The notes under the pieces were generated by a model. The model worked only from the letters and a program-made list of their open reading frames with translations, searched no databases and was not told where the DNA came from. Position numbers and translations under genes: made by a program. Of a stretch of 64,000 nt of DNA, positions 1 through 11,109 are shown piece after piece. Each line of letters starts with the position of its first letter. The first letter of the stretch is position 1. The DNA is from Platanthera guangdongensis (lineage: Eukaryota > Streptophyta > Magnoliopsida > Asparagales > Orchidaceae): contig CM077163.1 of NCBI GenBank assembly GCA_039583875.1, positions 228,834,646 to 228,898,645 on the forward strand, in the 5' to 3' direction.

Positions 1-1129
1 CAAGTTGCAAGGTCTTAAGAACATAAGATCGAGGAAAGAAGGTTAACTAAACAATTCAAAATAGGGGTAATAGTGGTAACGGATAAAAGAACCAATGAAA
101 AATATAGAACATAAGATAATGAGAGACCGTCATAAGGTAACAATGTCAATACGCTTAGCAAAAGATAATGAACCATATGCTAAAGTAACATTAGGCACTG
201 AACAGGTTGGGCATAAACTGGACAATATTTTTCTCATTCCTATCATGTAGTATGAGGGGCTTTAGTCAATGCACTCCCTAAAGTCATGTACTAGCTAACA
301 AACACCTAGTTGAGAACATAAGACTGGCCTGCAATAGCCAGAGATGCCTCATATTTGCATGTTGAAAACTCTTTCACCAATTACAGTGTCGAATATGTCT
401 TTCAGCAGTTGCATAATATAAATGCTCTTTTAAGAACAATCTTTGGTGAGTACTTGTTGAGAACATCATACGTGTAAGCTGAATCCTCACTTGCCTCGTA
501 TTTTCCAGCTTAATACCTCTCACCGAGTACAGCTGTACTCGAATACACCTTTAAGCTGACGATCAGAATAATAAACAGAACAAGCTCATTTACTTTCTTT
601 ATTGTAATTATTTATATACTGAAGTAGTGTTTTGACTCTTTTCTCTTATAGATAGAACATGCTCATTGTCCTAACAAAAAATTGAACTTCTAAACACTAA
701 GCTTCTTCCTTTAGATGGATGGCGGGAGCCGGTGCGGGAGCAATCGCTGTGGGGTTTGCGACCTCGGGTGGCGAGGTGGGGTTGGAGACTGAGCAATCGT
801 CGTGCTTTCGCAAAGAGATGCGGGAGCAAACGCTACCGCCTGCGCGAGGCGCCCTTCCGCCTTGCAGCGGCGTCTGCTCCGGCACCAGAGCTCCTACTAC
901 AACAAAGCCTAAAACTCCCCTCTCTCAACCCCCTAATTTTTGGATCTCTCTCTTACTTGAAAATAGAAGGTATAGGCTACGTTAAGAAAATCAATCAAAA
1001 ACAAAGAGTTTCAAACTTTGATCAGAAAACAAACCTTGGGAAGGAAGAGCATGAATGAAAATGGATGGTAATTTACCGAGCATCTCTTCAAGTTTCAATT
1101 AAATAAGTGCACAAAGAAACAAAACAAAC
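1..1129 (-). other. Intron 2 of the CID-type gene, with a GC-rich patch
   Basis: This AT-rich stretch follows the donor at 1129. I searched it for the next RRM exon (RNP2/RNP1-like peptides) and saw none, so the intron appears to run past the window edge. A GC-rich patch at about 715-900 repeats GCGGGAGCAA-type words and differs from its surroundings. It may be a small insertion. Confidence 0.5.
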
Positions 1130-1854
1130 CTGCTGATCAATGTCAGAGACGTAGACAGTTCTTCTAATTATCTCTTCCTGTTGGGCCATACTTGTTCGGC
1201 TGTTCATTCGCCTTCTTCCCTGACTATGGCCAATCTTCCTCTGGCAAGATACATTTGACAACTCAAATGAAGAAGACCGAAGAACAAATAGGTTAATAAA
1301 TGCATAAAATCCGATGAACATTTCAGAGGCTCTCTCACCTGTTTAACGCCATTGCCATTAACATTTGTATAACCAGCGTTGTGATAAACGCTAGGTAACA
1401 CGAAGCCGTTAGAGTAGAGTCCGGAGCCGATCCCGACGCCCCCAAAAACCATGGATCCGTGGTTGGCTTGAGACTGCGGCACAAACTCCTCGGCCATGGG
1501 ATTCAGCTTCGATAGCAGCTCCTGCAGATCCATCATGTCCCTCTGAAATCCATCCTCTTCATTACGCCCCTGACCGCCATTAGGAAGCTGCGTAACCACT
1601 CCCTGACGAACCCACTGTTGCTGCGGCTGAAAATCATTGATATCGAATCCCGAGAAGGAGGAGTCGCGGTGAGGACGCAGAACGGGGCCTGCTATCTCCG
1701 CCTCTCTCAAATGGCTCTTCTGCGGCATGCCGGCTGCCGCGCGGAGGTTTTCGTGCTCCAACGCAGTGCCGGAGCCGAGGTCAAGGTCTCGGCTCGAAGA
1801 GGACACAGCTCCAGTCCCAAGATCGGAACCGCCCGAGTTGTCCACGACGGCCAT
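1130..1854 (-). CDS. PAM2-motif RNA-binding protein (CID type), exons 1-2, partial
   Basis: Two exons are visible: exon 1 at 1854-1339 (172 codons) and exon 2 at 1240-1130 (37 codons). Both junctions are phase 0. Donors read CAG|GTGAGA and CAG|GTTTGT and the acceptor reads TTGCCAG|AGG. Exon 1 carries a PAM2 motif, LSKLNPMAEEFVP, at residues 115-127, which in this family binds the MLLE domain of poly(A)-binding protein. Exon 2 has a basic stretch (RRRMNSR) and ends in RRTVYVSDIDQQ, the first strand of an RRM. Plant CID8-13 proteins have the order PAM2, basic region, two RRMs, so the RRMs should follow in exons left of the window. The start at 1854 is the first ATG after a CT-rich leader. Role inferred from family: cytoplasmic or nuclear mRNA binding. 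Which CID paralogue it is cannot be told. Confidence 0.88.
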
Positions 1855-2160
1855 AGTCGGAACCGATTACTGCCTTGAACAGATGACAACGATGGGGAAA
1901 CCACAGCTTAAACTGCGTGCCCCTTCCCTGCCATAGATCGTCGGATATCGGGGAACGGAGGATCGGGAGAAACCGAAACGGTGGAGAAATTCAACTGTGC
2001 GGGAATTATGATACAGAGTAAATGCGAGGAAGGTTACGCACAGGAGGCGATGGAGGAGAAGGAAGATGAAATTGAAGTCGGAGCTGACGTTGAATCCGTT
2101 TCATCTCCTTTACATTCAACTTTTCTTTTCCGCTGGAGTCATTTGTCGCTTGCGTGATGA
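1855..2160 (-). promoter_or_regulatory. 5' leader and promoter-proximal region of the CID-type gene
   Basis: On the minus strand this is rich in C and T (runs such as CTTCCTTCTCCTCC) just before the ATG at 1854, typical of plant 5' UTRs. I see no confident TATA box. The transcription start is not fixed. Confidence 0.4.
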
Positions 2161-3210
2161 AGGTGGAAAACCACGGGAGTCGGAGCTACAAGGCAATTAA
2201 ACCCTGGACACTTGAGTACGGAGATATATGACTTTCGCGAGCAGGTTGCGGGTGATCAGCGGCGTCCAAAGTGGACAAAATTTTGTGTGCGTATAGACTC
2301 GCAGAAATTTCATGCCTGCACAAATAGTGTTGAGCTCTCCATTTGTAATGAAATGTAGGGAATTTATTTCAATACATCTAAAGGCTTACATCTAAAGGCT
2401 TACATCTTTTTGCTTAAAAAATATATAAAAAACTGAAAAATTGAACCCGTCAGATACTCCCCCACTCAATTTGAATCATGAAATAGATCCCCTCCATTTC
2501 GTCATAGAGAGGATCCTGATCTGAAATCCTAGCCGTCAAATTGCTACTGTTCTCCCTTGCCATTGCGAAACTTAATTGTTTCTCCTCACCATTGTTAAGC
2601 TGCAACGCTTCTCCCGCGCCATTGTCAAGCTGGGAAACTCCATAGTCCACACCCTAGCTTTTAATTCTTCATCCCTCGGCCACGAACCGAAAGCTTGAGG
2701 TCTGGAACCAATCAGAACAACTTCCGCCGAAGCTTCATCTTCTCCAACCATTGAATCCACAACTCACTAAAAGTTTGGTTGGTGAAAATGTATACCAACA
2801 ACATTAAAGAAATAAAACTTGGGAAAAAAGTGGAATCAGATTACATACAAATCGGCAGAAAGTGGACAATAAAACTATTTCAAAAATGAAATGCATCAGA
2901 ACACTAGAAGAAATCCGAGTATAAAACTACTAAAAAAACTGTATATGAGTAGCAAAAATTCGACTGTAAAACAGCTCAAAAAAGGAATTGTATAAAAACA
3001 CGGGCCGGAGTCGGGAGCAAAAGGAGGAAAATTTTCAAATGAGCAAATTTTTGCATGGTCCCCGAATTATTTATGCACGCATGAATTTTATGTACATATA
3101 TGCATGATTTTTTTTCAAAATTTTAGGGAATATTTTATTAACAATAAAAAATGGGGCCCTACAAAAATATATATCTTACTAATTTTTATTCAAGAAGTAG
3201 AGTTTTGCTC
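2161..3210. other. Spacer without recognised gene
   Basis: AT-rich. Short ORFs on the minus strand at 2450-2760 match nothing I know and overlap each other in different frames. A 14-bp unit (AAAGGCTTACATCT) is duplicated in tandem near 2380-2407. Nothing else is supported. Confidence 0.5.
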
Positions 3211-3218
3211 CATTTTAG

Positions 3219-3426
3219 GGGATTCGGGGGAGATAAAGTGAACTCGTTGCAATTTGCCGTAAATTGCGGGCATCCAACGGCCCGCATTGGATGCCCGCAC
3301 ACATTTCAAAACGAGTTGAGATGTACGTGATTACTCGCTTTGAGATGTGTGCGGGCATCCACGCGGGCCGTTGTATTTCCGCGCTTTACCGTAAAATGCA
3401 GATGTGCACTTTACACCCCCGATCCC
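3219..3426. mobile_element. MITE-like hairpin element with 8-bp target duplication
   Basis: A 208-bp inverted-repeat element. Ends read GGGATTCGGGGG and (reverse complement of the right end) GGGATCGGGGG. The arms continue to pair almost to the centre, near 3310. CATTTTAG flanks it on both sides (3211-3218 and 3427-3434). An 8-bp duplication fits the hAT superfamily; if the true duplication is 9 bp, Mutator would fit. It has no coding capacity. Confidence 0.75.
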
Positions 3427-3608
3427 CATTTTAGGGCACTTGATGCAATATTTCACCGTTTAAATTACTCTTTTATCCAACATCTATTTTTAACGGAATT
3501 ATAAAAGAGAGTTGATAATTTTAGCATCTTCATTATAGTTCTCTATATTCGGAGTTCAGTATTATATTCACCCTCCTTCCGAAGTATTACACATTAACAA
3601 TAAAATTA

Positions 3609-4024
3609 GATGATTGTAATTAGCACCGTAATTTTGGCTTGTCGCGTCACATTTTCTCCTAATTTTTCATGTATTTTAGAAATACGTCTTGTACATGCAT
3701 TTTTAGGAAAACTATTCAACACAAAAGTTGTAGATCTCGACGAGATCTATAACTTTTGTGTTGAACACTTTTCCTAAAAATGCATGTACAAAACGTATTT
3801 CTAAAAGGCACAAAAGCTGAACGTATTTTCAAAATACGTCTTGTACATGCATTTTTAGGAAAAGTGTTCAACACAAAAGTTGTAGGTCTCGTCGATATCT
3901 ACAACTTTCGTGTTGAACACTTTTCCTTAAAAGTGCATATATAAGGAGTATTTCCAAAAGAATTGAAAAACTAGGAAAAAATGCGGTGCGACTAGTCAAA
4001 ATTGCGGTGTTAATAACAATCACC
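3609..4024. mobile_element. MITE-like element with two internal palindromes
   Basis: A 416-bp element whose ends are inverted repeats of about 60 bp (3609-3669 and 3964-4024; outer end GATGATTG/GGTGATTG). The dinucleotide TA flanks both ends, so a TA target duplication is possible. Inside lie two similar palindromes in tandem, about 3677-3804 and 3825-3958, each with arms of 60 bp or more containing TTGTACATGCATTTTTAGG. The whole unit could fold into a compound hairpin. No coding capacity. Confidence 0.75.
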
Positions 4025-4577
4025 TAATATTACTAAGAAAAATACATTTACAAAAGGAGCTTTACAAATGATGTACTAACATTTGCATAATAAATTGATC
4101 AAACATAGATAATAGATGATGTTAATATACATCATTTTGTCCTCTATATTAAAGATGGGTGTTGCCTGGTTTCTCCCGGTCTGGAGAAATCGGACGACCT
4201 TAGCACGAAATCGGATCGGGAGCGCAAACAGTCAAAGTAAACCCCAGTAAATGACAATAGACGTTTTTGACATAGAAAATTCGGAAATGGTGGAAAAATC
4301 AACTAGCTTCTCAGAATTTTACAAGTATTGATTTGATCTCGAAAGGCGATACACCGCTACTCCATTATGAGTGCAAAGTACAGAAAATGAGGAAAACGGC
4401 TAAGTCATTGGTGCCTCGATGGAATGCCACGACCTAGGAATGTTGTTCATCTCACGAAACCTTGGTGAGAGCATTCCAGCCGTAAATTCTTTAAGTCCAC
4501 AAAGCTGTTAGGGGAGCGCTCTCGTTGAAGCGGAGCTTTGATGGGAGCGCTCTCACGGAGACAGTTCACGTGACTTA
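4025..4577. other. Spacer without recognised gene
   Basis: Mixed-composition sequence next to the Athila LTR. A GGGAGCGCTCTC word occurs twice near 4513-4555. No ORF, RNA or repeat family is recognised. Confidence 0.5.
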
Positions 4578-5212
4578 TGATAACTTCTCCAAAAAAAAGA
4601 AATCTAGCCCAATTTTTGGACTTAATATTCGTTATAAATGCTTAAAACAAGTTTAAATGAAATAGAAATAAAATTAAATTCATATTTATTTGATTTATGG
4701 CTAATCCGGTCGTTTTTCATTGTGTTATTGCGAGAATTGCCAAAAAAATCTGTTTGAAGAAAGAAATCTGCACAAATATTATAACCAGGAAAGTAGGTCA
4801 CAACGCGCGGGAAAGTGGGTTGCGACGTAACCTAGACGAATTCTCGATTTTGAATTTAAAAATTGGTGCCGGTTTCAAACATGGGGAAGTGTGCTTGTTT
4901 CCAAAGGGGTGCCTACGTTTTTAAGAGGAAAAATCTTTACCAAATCATTCATTCTATGATTATCTCTCATAACTATTAACACAAATATTTTCTCTAAGAT
5001 TCATAGTTTATTTTAATTAGTAGTTTTCTTTACAGTTTTTTATATTTTAAAATCCTCATTTTGATTCACTTGGATTTAGAGAAAAGGCACAAATGTTATT
5101 TGCAAGCACTGGATTCTTCCCCTCTCCGTGGGAACGATCTTTATTCACATTATATTACTTGTTCTGGCATGTGCACTTGCGTGTAATGCATATACCTGTT
5201 TCGGGCGTATCA
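4578..5212 (+). repeat. Athila-like 5' LTR
   Basis: Starts TGATAAC and ends ..GTATCA. Positions 4578-4960 match 21862-22240 and positions 4962-5212 match 24850-25103 of the second copy. This copy therefore lacks the segment that lies between those blocks in the second LTR. Confidence 0.7.
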
Positions 5213-5236
5213 AGTTTTTAACGTCGTTGTCGGGGA
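5213..5236 (+). other. Degenerate primer binding site, tRNA-Asp type
   Basis: Just after the LTR, TTTTTAACGTCGTTGTCGGG is a mutated form of TGGCGCCGTTGCCGGGGA, the complement of the tRNA-Asp 3' end commonly used by Athila and Tat elements. Confidence 0.6.
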
Positions 5237-5598
5237 GGTGCGAATAATTTAGTGTTTCTTTCTTGCAATATCGGCGATTCCTTAGTATTTAGAGCTCAAG
5301 TTTTGTTTTTTATTTTGTTGTGGTTTCTTTTGTTGTGTTTGTTTTTTTCATTATTTGTTATTGTATAGTGCATATTCCGTTATCGATCACCTGAACTATT
5401 GCCTTTAAACTTAGAAATCGAACGGACATGTGGACAAAACAGGAGAGTGGTTTGTTTAGAACATAGTAATTCTTCGACCATGAATCCGAATAATCAAATT
5501 CCAACAATGAACATCCTTAGGAGGGTTTAGAACAAGAGGGTCCGGTAGAACAAAATGTCAAACCCGCTGAAATTAGGAGAACCTACCGAGAATATAAT

Positions 5599-6720
5599 AT
5601 GCCTTTTAGGGGAGGAATTCATTATAGCATCATTAAACCCGTCATCGAAGTTAATAACTTCAAAATTGATTCCATGGCTATGAACTTAGTTCAACAAAAA
5701 CAAATTAGTGGACTTAGTCACGAGAACTCAAATTCCGACTTACATACCTTTATGGATGTGTGTGACACATTCAAAATCAATGACGCATTTAATGAGATTA
5801 GACTCCGCCTATTTCCATTCTCATTGGAAGGAAGAGCAAAGGAGTGGATTGATTCCCAATATGGCATCACCACTTGGTTGCAAGTGGTAGAAAAATTCTT
5901 TGTCAAGTATTTCCCACCGGTCAAAACCGTTATGTTAATGCAAGATATAACAAAATTTACTCAAGGGAATGGTCAAACACTTTATGATGCGTGTAAGAGA
6001 TTCAAAGAATTATTGCATAAGTACCCTCACCACGGCTTAGTTATAAACCAACAGGTGTGTACCTTTTATAATGGCCTCCAGAAATCTACCATGATTCAAG
6101 TTGATAGAGCTGCAGGAGGTTCTCTCATAGGCAAATACCCTGAAGATACATATGCCATCTTAGAAGACATGTCCTCTAATAACTACCAATCATTTGAGTG
6201 GCAAGGTCCTTCTTCCTCTGTGGGTGGTCTGTACCAAATTGACCAATTGACCTCATTTGCTGCACAAATGACTGTCTAATTTAACTCCATGAACAAGAGA
6301 TTAGATGCATTAACATTAAATCAAAATCAAATGAACCCACAAGTGCATAGCCTAATGACTCCTCCTACAACCATGAATCCTTCATTCACTGTTGAACAAC
6401 TTGTAAGCCACCCTACCATGAACTATAATGAGGAAGTTAACTACATAGGGGGATAACCTAGGTATAATAATAATGTGTTCTCAAATCATTACAATCCGGA
6501 ACTATGTAATCATCCTAACTTCTCCTGGAAGAATAATACCGGTATGACAAACCCGCACGGATTTAATTCAAATCTGCATCCACCTCATAGTAATAATAAC
6601 TACAATCCACAAGGGGCCTCTATAAAATTAACTGATGAGATATTGATTGACTAAATGCAAAAAAGTGATGCTCGCATTGTACAACCTCGTATTCACGGAA
6701 TGGGGCCCTCAAGCAGGGCG
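5599..6720 (+). pseudogene. Athila-type gag remnant
   Basis: Residues 1-226 (5599-6276) are open and match the retrotransposon Gag domain: RLRLFPFSLEGRAKEWID, then TTWLQVVEKFFVKYFPP, then a YPHHGL block and FYNGL, in the order seen in Athila Gag. The same frame continues to about 6720 (including HPNFSW) but has stops at 6277-6279, 6454-6456 and near 6651. At least the first two fit CAA-to-TAA changes. Sequence identity stops near 6720, where other DNA begins. Gag would form the particle; no protease or RT follows. Confidence 0.8.
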
Positions 6721-6859
6721 TAAGATTTGCTTCACAATTTTAAGCTTTTTGAGGGTCTTTCACTCTTAGAGGCCAATTTAATGTGAATCTGCGTAATATA
6801 CTAGTAGGAGGAGGAAAAATTGGCCTAGCTTGCTAGTGTTTGGTGTCTCTCAGGAAGGA

Positions 6860-7100
6860 CGAGTGTGGCGCGAGGCCGGCACTCGCCCCGACCTCCTCTC
6901 AAGAGGGGCGAGTGTGGCGCAAGGCCGACACTCGCCCCAACCTCCTCTCAGGAGGGGCGAGTGCGGCGTGAGGCCGGCACTCGCCCCGACCTCCTCTCAG
7001 GAGGGGCGAGTGCGGCGCGAGGCCGATACTCGCCCCAACCTCCTCTCAGGGGGCGAGTGCGGCGCGAGGCCGGCACTCGCCCGGCCTCCTCCCTTGGGGT
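6860..7100 (+). repeat. 49-bp tandem repeat, about five copies
   Basis: Units begin at 6860, 6909, 6958, 7007 and 7054 (spacing 49, 49, 49, 47). Each contains a dyad, CGAGTG..CACTCG, around a GC-rich core, so each unit can form a hairpin. The long ORFs here are only the repeat read in frame. Confidence 0.85.
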
Positions 7101-7141
7101 ATCGCCCCGCGACATCACTGTCACCCGACGACACCGTGGAG

Positions 7142-7503
7142 TTTTCGCCCGGCTTGAGGATCTCGCCCGACTTGAGAATCTCGCCCGACTTGATGGTCTC
7201 GCCCGGCTTGAGGGACTCGCCCGGCTTGAGGATCTCCCCCGGTTGGAGGATCTCGCCCGGCTTGAGGGTCTCGCCCGGCTTGAGGATCTCGCTCGGCTGG
7301 AGGATCTTGCCCGGCTGGAGGATCTCGCCCGGCTTGAGGGTCTCGCCCGGCTTGAGGATCTTGCTCGGCTTGAGGGTCTCTCCCGGCTTGAGGATCTCGG
7401 CCAGCTAGAGGATCTCGCCTGGCTTGAGGGTCTCACCCGGCTTGATGGTCTCGCCTGGCTGAAGGATCTCGCCTGGCTTGAGGATCTCGCCCGGATTGAG
7501 GGT
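7142..7503 (+). repeat. 18-bp minisatellite, about 20 copies
   Basis: The unit GCCCGGCTTGAGGATCTC repeats with point changes and, since 18 is a multiple of 3, stays open in several frames on both strands. This explains the long ORFs at 6830-7521. It abuts the 49-bp array in the same proposed LTR. Confidence 0.9.
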
Positions 7504-7638
7504 ATGCTATTTTGCCTCTGATGGGATGCGAATAGCTATTCAAAACAGTGGAGTTTGGCTGTTGGCAGACTAGGCCAGGGTATTTTGGTAATTTTAAGAG
7601 CAGTGGAGGTTGGCTATTTGTAAGTCATCCCCAAAAAT

Positions 7639-7649
7639 CTATAAATAGA
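7639..7649 (+). promoter_or_regulatory. TATA box of the Tat-type LTR
   Basis: CTATAAATAGA in an AT-poor context, about 320 bp before the gag ATG. It is the likely core promoter for the element's RNA. Confidence 0.6.
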
Positions 7650-7962
7650 CCCTTGGAGTGCCTTGGAGGGAGATCAGTTTTTCATCACTCCTCATCCTCT
7701 TCCTTCATCCTCCAAGGCACCTAGCTCAGCATTGGCTAGGGAGGGGGAGATTTCAAAAGTCTTCCGGCTGTGAGGTGGGACCTCCGCGCTAGAGCCAATG
7801 GTCATTCCCCAAATTCAAGTCTCACACCAAGGGATGACTCGGGAGAAGTAGGTGTGAGCTGCACCCTAGGTCCGAACTCTAGGTGGAGCCGAATCTCGGT
7901 TACAATATTTTGGTGCACTGAGCGTGGATCGTGTCTCATATAAAAGTTCCTGAGCAGGTACT

Positions 7963-10015
7963 ATGGCGGGAAATCTTGGAGGTGATGATGATCCCAACCA
8001 GCTCCCCAACCCAACACCCTATATAGGGAGGGAAGAATTCATGACAACCATCCAAGGCATCATGGAAATGCTATGAAGTATTGCCCCCCGGGGTGACTGC
8101 TCAACTCCCACCCCCCAGGATCCAGCTTCCAGGGGTCTCGGCGAGCCAGCTCCCAGGGGTCTAAGCGAGATGACCCCAGGAGGGGTAGAAGAAAGTGCAC
8201 CAGGAAGACGGCCCGGGAAGGAAAGGATGGGAGAGGGGGTCGACCGAGACCTTACCGGTCGAGAGTTATTCCCCAGCCCGATGAGTGTTAGCCTCCCAGG
8301 CGAGCAGGTCGCGCGAGTGGAGCATGCGAGACCACCAAGTAGGGGGTCACCCTTCAGCGAGTTGATTGTCTCAGCTCCCGTTCCCGAGGGGTTTAGAGAA
8401 CCTGACATGACTTACTATACCGAGAAGGATGACCCTGTCCAGCACCTGCAGTGGTTCGAAGATGCGGTCTCTATCAGGCCGATGACAGATGCATTCAAGT
8501 GTCGCCTCTTCGCGATCATGTTGAAAGGCAAGTCAAGGGATTGATTCCATCAACTCCCAGCGAGATCAATCTACGGGTCCGAAGACTTGATCCGGAGCTT
8601 TCAGCTTTGCTTATCCACTTCTAAAAAGAGAAAGAAGAGTCCCGAGTCCATCTTCATAATAAGTCAGAGGGCGGAGGAGTCGTTGGCCCAATATCTGGAC
8701 AAGTTCCAAGAAGAGATCCGGGACATCCAGGAGATGTCGGGGTATGCCCTCCAGATGGCATTTACGATGGGATTGCGTGAAGGGTTCTTCAAGATGAGTC
8801 TGAACCGAAAGGCCCCCTATCCTTCGAAGAGCTGATGGAAAGGGCGGTAAAGTTGATAGCGACTTATGCGGCCAACCCGACATTCGTCAAAAAGTTGGCG
8901 AGGCTAACAGAGGCAGACTCAAAAGAGCAAGGTAACTCGAGGCATCAAGAGGGAAGAAAGAGAGAAGAGCAGAGAGCTCCGGGGTTGCAGGGACCTCAGG
9001 AAGGTCAGGGGCCAGCTTGGAGACAGCAGGGAGGGCTCGTTCAGGGTCCAGGAAGAGATCCCATCCAGGGTGGGGGAACTTTTACGGAGGCCAAGGGAGG
9101 TTTAACTTCCAAAGGCAAGCCCCTATGCAGCTCCTACCCCCACCGCAGCAAGCCATGGAGATAGGAAGAAGGGGAAGAGGTAACAGGAGAAATCACCCAG
9201 CCCGTCAAAGAAGGGAAAGAAGAACATTGTTGTACTGTGACTTCCACCAGGTAGAGGGTCACGCCACAGCTACCTGCCCCGAATTCCTGGAAGTGAGAGA
9301 AGCGAGAGCCCAAGCCCAGCAGCAGCTGCCGGTGCGGATTGAAGAAGTTCTACCCAGAGAGGGGGGAGATGACGTATGTGAGGACTGGTCGACGTAGGAA
9401 CCCGATGAGGTATAGGAGTGTTCCACGGTGGAGTGGAGATTGAGGCCACTCAGAAGGCAGGCCTTCATGTCATGTACCGTCGGAGCGTCGCTTCGAAATC
9501 CCAGATAGTCATCGAAGGCTACACCGTCTCCCGGATCTTGGTTGACAACGGGAGCTCCATTAACGTCATTTTCAAGAAGTCATTTGACGGGATGAAGGTG
9601 GAACCAAGGAGGGTGTTGGCCTCAGACGGACCCCTGTTCGGATTTTCAGGGGAAAGGAAGGAGGTAGAAGGTGGAGTCGTACTCCAGATGAAGTTGGGGG
9701 GACCTCAAGGAACCGTCGGTTCGTCATTGTTGATGCTCCGAGCAGTTACAATGCCATCTTTGGAAGATCCTTCATTAGCACCTTCCGTTGTGTATCATCA
9801 TCCTTCCACCAGTGCCTCAAGTTTAACACTGGAGGGATCCAAGTCAGGGTCAGAGGAGACCCCAGGATAGCAAGGCAGTGTTACGTCAAGGACGTCAACA
9901 CCATCTCCTGGTTAGCCAGGGTAGAGGAGATGAAGAGGATCATGGAGAGCTTGAGCAGGATAGAAGTATCAGAGGAGAAGGAGGCGAATGACGGTCATCA
10001 TGCACAAGCAGCCTG
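7963..10015 (+). pseudogene. Tat-lineage gag-protease remnant
   Basis: An ATG at 7963 opens a frame that is broken by TGA at 8073 and 8542, then continues to 8835. Further frameshifts follow. Recognised parts: Gag core (YYTEKDDPVQHLQWFEDAV, then FQEEIRDIQEM); a CDFHQVEGHATATC zinc-like motif near 9237-9280; and the protease, ILVDNGSSINVIF near 9535-9573, with its later FVIVDAPSSYNAIFGR block in a shifted frame near 9719-9770. The order and the DNGSS active-site form match Tat/Ogre/Retand elements. No RT follows; at 10027 a different LTR begins. The gene is inactive. Confidence 0.8.
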
Positions 10016-10026
10016 AAGAAGCTTTG

Positions 10027-10846
10027 TGATCCTCTCCAAGACCCGACCCCCTTCCTCTCATCCTCCTCAAAACCGAGCAGCCCCCCTTTCTCCTCTCTAA
10101 GATCTGAAGTTTCTCTCCTCTTGGAACCTGCGACCGAAGGCGCACCTTCCGTAACTTGGGTTGTATCTCCTTTGGTGTGATCCAAGGAAGGCAACGTGCT
10201 TCCCTCCAACTAGCGTGGTTCCGGTGGAATCAGAAAGGAACGATCTATTCATACTCGTCAACATCCGAGCGGGGTAACGGACATTCATCCACTAGTTATT
10301 GTGGTTTCCCTCTTGATAGATCTTGTGGCATATGCGTGTTGCGTGGCTTGTGAAACGCTTGAATTTCGTGGTTAATATCTTCATAGATCTTGTTGGTGTT
10401 TTTCTTTTTCCGTCTAAGTTCGTGAGGCATGGCGGCCCTCGTTTTACTTTGTTGGGAGAGAACCACCCTTGTCCGAATTTTTTGCATTTCGGTGGATTCT
10501 ATTTTGGTACAACATCGCTCGACCGAACCGTGTGAGTTCCTTTCACTTGTGAGGACCTTGGCTTATCGCATTGGTATTATCTTGAAGGGCTTTGCGAACC
10601 CTCTGTAGTCTATATATAATGAATGTCCAGGTCTTGATGTTGATGCGTTAGGTTATGATATTAGTATATATGAATGCTTGTGCAGGTTAGGATGGGAATA
10701 TCCCACTTGTGAGATTGCGATATTATAGACGAAACTCTGCCGAAATTTTGAGTTTTGCACGCACACCACGTGTTCGCTTAAATTCCCCATAGGAATCCCT
10801 TTGTCATTTCGTGCCTTAATCCCACTCTCAGGAGTGGCCTGGATCA
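10027..10846 (+). repeat. Tekay-like 5' LTR
   Basis: Starts TGATCC and ends GGATCA, perfect terminal inverted repeats, and is followed three bases later by a tRNA-iMet PBS. A TATATATAA box lies at about 10610-10620. No matching 3' LTR is found in the window, so the start is inferred from the terminal repeats alone. Confidence 0.55.
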
Positions 10847-10849
10847 ATT

Positions 10850-10862
10850 TGGTATCAGAGCC
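10850..10862 (+). other. Primer binding site, initiator tRNA-Met type
   Basis: TGGTATCAGAGCC, complementary to the 3' end of plant initiator tRNA-Met, placed just after the LTR. Confidence 0.8.
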
Positions 10863-11109
10863 AGGTTTGTTGATTTCTCAACTTTGCAACAATCCGCTCG
10901 TTCCGAGCTACCCCACCCCCCCCCCCCATTTTGCACTTAGGCATGTTCGTTGGTCTTCTATTTTATCTTTAGTTATATAAAAAAAAATTGTGTTTCTTAA
11001 AATATATCAAAAAAAAGTTTTGTGGTCACTTAGTTTGAGTTTTCCGTTGGCCTTTTTGGCGCACATTGGGAGTTCCATTCACTCACCTTTATTCGTTGAG
11101 CGTAACGAT

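Larger units (their letters stand above)
6837..7904 (+). repeat. Probable Tat-type 5' LTR (left end uncertain)
   Basis: The segment precedes a Tat-lineage gag. It holds a TATA box at 7639-7649 and ends near ..GGTTACA at about 7904, followed by TTTGGTGCACTGAGCG, which may be the PBS. The proposed start TGTTTGG at 6837 is a guess, because no second LTR copy is present for comparison. Confidence 0.45.

Noticed and set aside
719..1058. Plus-strand ORFs opposite the CID-type gene
   Set aside because: Low-complexity GC-rich text without motif, inside an intron of the minus-strand gene.
2450..2760. Two short minus-strand ORFs
   Set aside because: They overlap in different frames, and no family is recognised.
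6830..7521. Overlapping long ORFs on both strands
   Set aside because: They are translations of the 49-bp and 18-bp tandem repeats; several frames are open at once.
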